Of a stretch of 7,884 bases of DNA, positions 6,010-7,884 are shown piece after piece. The stretch's first letter is position 1; each line of letters starts with the position of its first letter. The stretch comes from Chlamydiota bacterium (GTDB lineage Bacteria > Chlamydiota > Chlamydiia > Chlamydiales > Rhabdochlamydiaceae). Both the position numbers and the translations under genes were made by a program. The stretch is from contig JAHFTN010000077.1 of assembly GCA_023269365.1 (NCBI GenBank), forward strand, positions 1 through 7,884, read 5' to 3'. The notes below the pieces were generated by a model. The model was not told the DNA's origin. It saw only the letters and a program-made list of their open reading frames with translations, and made no database searches.

Positions 6010-7608
6010 CTACCGCTTCATCGCCTCAATCTGCTTTAGGTAAGCCGCTCCCAGAGGGAACCCCTTCCCCTCCACAACTTTTCCCTGTCTTAAAGTTGCG
6101 AACTGATCGAGCATTTTGAGTGCCAATTTTTTTCCCAGCTGCACTCCCTCTTGATCAAACGAGTTGATATTCCACAAAAAGCCTTGGAAGGCCACTTTGT
6201 GCTCGTAATAAGCCAAGATAGACCCCATCGTATACGGATCTAACCTCTCAGCAAATAACACCCTATTAGGGCGATTTCCTAAGAAGCGCTTGTTGGGATT
6301 GTCACTGACTTGCCCTACGGCAAAGGCGATCGATTGCGCGAACAAATTCGATAAGAGTTTATCTTGAGAGGTCGTTCCCAAATAGGATAGATCTTCTCTA
6401 TACTGACTCTCTTTGAATCCGATAAACTCGATAGGCACTACCGTCGTTCCCTGGTGCAACGACTGATAAAATGAATGTTGCCCATTGGTTCCCGGCTCTC
6501 CCCAGATGATAGGACCTGTATCGAAATCGACAGCTACCCCTTTCTTATCGATCCTCTTGCCATTCGATTCCATGTCTAACTGTTGCAAATGCGCAGGAAA
6601 GCGGGAGAGCGCTTGGGAATAGGGGATGATCGCTACTGTCGGCAATCCCAAAAAGTTGCGATTCCACACACCCAAAAGAGCAGAGAGTAACGGTAAGTTT
6701 GTCTTTAGATCGGGTCGCAACGCGACCTTGTCCATCCCACTTGCCCCCTTTAAAAACTCTAAAAAGCGGTCCATCCCCAAAGCGAAGGTCAGAGCAACAG
6801 CCCCCACCATCGATGTTGCGGAATAGCGACCCCCGATATAATCCCATATGTAAAAGGAAGCTGCATAGTGTTGAGGATTGTCCATAGGACTCCCCTTTCC
6901 CGTAACAGCTAAAAAATGGGACTGGGGATTGAGTCCCGCTTTTCTAAAGCGCTCCCTTGCGAGTTGTTCATTTGTTTGCGTCTCTAAAGTGTTCCCCGAC
7001 TTAGAGACTACGACGACAAGGGTGTTTTCTAAGTTAAGAGAGCGAAAAATGAGGCTTGCCTCGTCGGGATCTACGTTCGATAAAAAGTGCACCCTGCGAC
7101 CTGGCTTAGAAAAAGCAGCTAGCGCTAGATAGACGGCCTTAGGGCCGAGCTCAGAGCCCCCGATACCGATCTGCACAAGATCTGTAAACTGCTTTTTCTT
7201 CTCAATCTCTTCAAAAAAAGAGCGCAGCTTTTCACACTCTTTATACGCTAGCTCCGAGGCCTCCTTAGCTTTTGGAGCCGTATTTCTTTGCTCAAAAAAG
7301 TCGCGCATCGCCGTATGAAGAGCGGGGCGATTTTCGCTCTCTGCCCCCTCGATAAAGTTCACCACCTCTCCCGACTGCATCTTTTGCATCTTTGCTAAAG
7401 CTTGTGTCTCTTCTGCGAGGTCTGCAAGGGCGCTTATCGTCATTTCCGAGACCCGCTCTGTCCCATAAAACAGCTTTAATCCCAGCACCTCTGAGACCAT
7501 CGTCTCAATCCTTCTTGCCGTTAACTCCCCCTCTTTTGTCAAATCGCACAGATCCTCAAACAATTCATTCAGACGAATAACCGATTTAAAGTGACGAAAC
7601 GAAACCAT
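6010..7608 (-). CDS. pgi: Glucose-6-phosphate isomerase
   Basis: Cytoplasmic enzyme interconverting glucose 6-phosphate and fructose 6-phosphate in glycolysis and gluconeogenesis. The 532 residues are normal for a bacterial Pgi. Both sugar-phosphate binding SIS-type regions are recognisable: IGIGGSELGPKA in the first, and the signature DYIGGRYSATSMVG. Catalytic residues can be placed by the family pattern: Glu347 in MESNGK, His378 in GEPGTNGQH, and Lys493 in the C-terminal signature FDQEGVQLGKKL. Start: CAT at 7606-7608, with GGAGGAG 5 bases upstream. An alternative ATG 11 codons earlier (7641) also has a GAGGG about 8 bases upstream and cannot be excluded; it would add MVYFFSFGGDF. It is monocistronic within this window and convergent with the ispA operon. 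Nothing is broken or missing. Confidence 0.97.
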   Translation of the reverse strand: MVSFRHFKSVIRLNELFEDLCDLTKEGELTARRIETMVSEVLGLKLFYGTERVSEMTISALADLAEETQALAKMQKMQSGEVVNFIEGAESENRPALHTAMRDFFEQRNTAPKAKEASELAYKECEKLRSFFEEIEKKKQFTDLVQIGIGGSELGPKAVYLALAAFSKPGRRVHFLSNVDPDEASLIFRSLNLENTLVVVVSKSGNTLETQTNEQLARERFRKAGLNPQSHFLAVTGKGSPMDNPQHYAASFYIWDYIGGRYSATSMVGAVALTFALGMDRFLEFLKGASGMDKVALRPDLKTNLPLLSALLGVWNRNFLGLPTVAIIPYSQALSRFPAHLQQLDMESNGKRIDKKGVAVDFDTGPIIWGEPGTNGQHSFYQSLHQGTTVVPIEFIGFKESQYREDLSYLGTTSQDKLLSNLFAQSIAFAVGQVSDNPNKRFLGNRPNRVLFAERLDPYTMGSILAYYEHKVAFQGFLWNINSFDQEGVQLGKKLALKMLDQFATLRQGKVVEGKGFPLGAAYLKQIEAMKR

Positions 7609-7613
7609 AAAGT

Positions 7614-7620
7614 CTCCTCC
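7614..7620 (-). promoter_or_regulatory. Ribosome binding site deciding the pgi start
   Basis: On the minus strand this reads GGAGGAG, 5 bases before the ATG at 7608. It is the strongest Shine-Dalgarno match near the gene and favours a 532-residue product over the 543-residue alternative. No convincing -35/-10 pair is seen in the 7621-7700 leader; TATATT (minus strand, 7632-7637) is a possible -10 without a matching -35. Confidence 0.6.
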
Positions 7621-7729
7621 AAAGCTGAAAAAATATACCATGACATAATTCCCTCGATCACGACAAGAGATTTATTTATGATTCAGCAGCTCCCGTTAGC
7701 CGTTGTGTTTTATAATAAGGAGGTTGCAT

Positions 7730-7810
7730 ATGATTTCCCAGAGACAGGCTCTGTACACGACAATTTTTTTCCCTCTGCGCCCTCTGCGTCTCAGCTCCTC
7801 TCTGCGCTGA
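7730..7810 (+). CDS. Doubtful 26-codon ORF with ideal ribosome binding site
   Basis: ATG 7730 is preceded by AAGGAGG (7717-7723) with 6-base spacing, a near-perfect translation start, and TATAAT occurs at 7711-7716. The ORF runs 26 codons to TGA 7808-7810. Its second half (PLRPLRLSSSLR) is encoded by the CTCTGCG repeat block, so any original reading frame may have been interrupted by the repeat. I recognise no family, membrane segment or leader-peptide logic. It may be the surviving start of a lost gene or have no function. Confidence 0.25.
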   Translation: MISQRQALYTTIFFPLRPLRLSSSLR

Positions 7811-7884
7811 TGGAATTGTGCCTGAGTCTAAATATTGCTCCATTTAAACTAAGGAGGAAAAACTTCATCAGCGCAGAGAGGAGC
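7771..7884. repeat. CTCTGCG repeat block with perfect 19-base inverted repeat, cut by the window edge
   Basis: CCCTCTGCG occurs twice in tandem (7771-7779, 7780-7788), with a third CTCTGCG at 7800-7806. GCTCCTCTCTGCGCTGATG (7794-7812) is the exact reverse complement of 7866-7884, around a 53-base spacer. Because the right arm ends at the last base, the repeat probably continues outside. The spacer contains AAGGAGG (7851-7857) with no start codon after it. CTCTGCG/CGCAGAG-type units look like a dispersed extragenic repeat; I recall similar units in unrelated environmental bacteria, but that is memory and not tested here. Confidence 0.8.

Noticed and set aside
7638..7680. A clear sigma-70 promoter for pgi on the minus strand
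   Set aside because: TTGTCG- and TATATT-like words exist but not at a 16-18 base spacing, so no confident pair can be named.

Overview
The window looks like chromosomal DNA of a member of the Chlamydiae outside the family Chlamydiaceae (an 'environmental' chlamydia). The main reasons are a zinc-independent L33 of chlamydial type and the order rpmG - lolE-like permease - lolD, which I recall from Chlamydia (CT150-CT151-CT152). A UDP-glucose dehydrogenase follows, which I do not associate with the classical Chlamydiaceae. Lineage is an inference from gene order and protein similarity; the family cannot be named from the sequence alone.

Layout. Positions 1-437 are an AT-rich accessory patch. 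It holds the wreck of a DUF4160 gene (N-terminal codons at 72-107 and C-terminal codons at about 110-172 in a different frame, with the middle deleted), followed by an intact DUF2442 gene (183-437). After a 233-base gap with a plausible promoter comes a tight plus-strand run: rpmG (671-829), a LolC/E-type permease with a very large periplasmic domain (852-2825), lolD (2828-3505), ugd (3502-4866) and a short-chain polyprenyl diphosphate synthase, ispA-like (4841-5671). Spacing shrinks from 22 bases to 2 bases to overlaps of 4 and 26 bases, so this is very probably one operon with translational coupling. The run ends in a 338-base convergent gap (5672-6009) holding three consecutive small stem-loops and a perfect 30-base inverted repeat. 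pgi (6010-7608) lies on the minus strand. The last 276 bases hold the pgi leader, a doubtful 26-codon ORF and a second repeat family: CTCTGCG tandem units plus a perfect 19-base inverted repeat that reaches the window edge.

How the genes fit together. rpmG is translation housekeeping. LolE and LolD should form the inner-membrane ABC machine that releases lipoproteins towards the outer membrane. Ugd makes UDP-glucuronate for surface or envelope sugars. The prenyl synthase supplies isoprenoid diphosphates, upstream of undecaprenyl carriers and quinones. The operon therefore has an envelope theme. Pgi links glucose-6-phosphate and fructose-6-phosphate in central metabolism and is transcribed separately.

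I see no convincing undescribed multi-gene system. The points most worth a second look are the decayed DUF4160/DUF2442 pair, an apparent deletion of a normally conserved loop next to the second aspartate-rich motif of the prenyl synthase, the oversized LolE periplasmic domain, and two long perfect inverted repeats of different sequence on either side of pgi.
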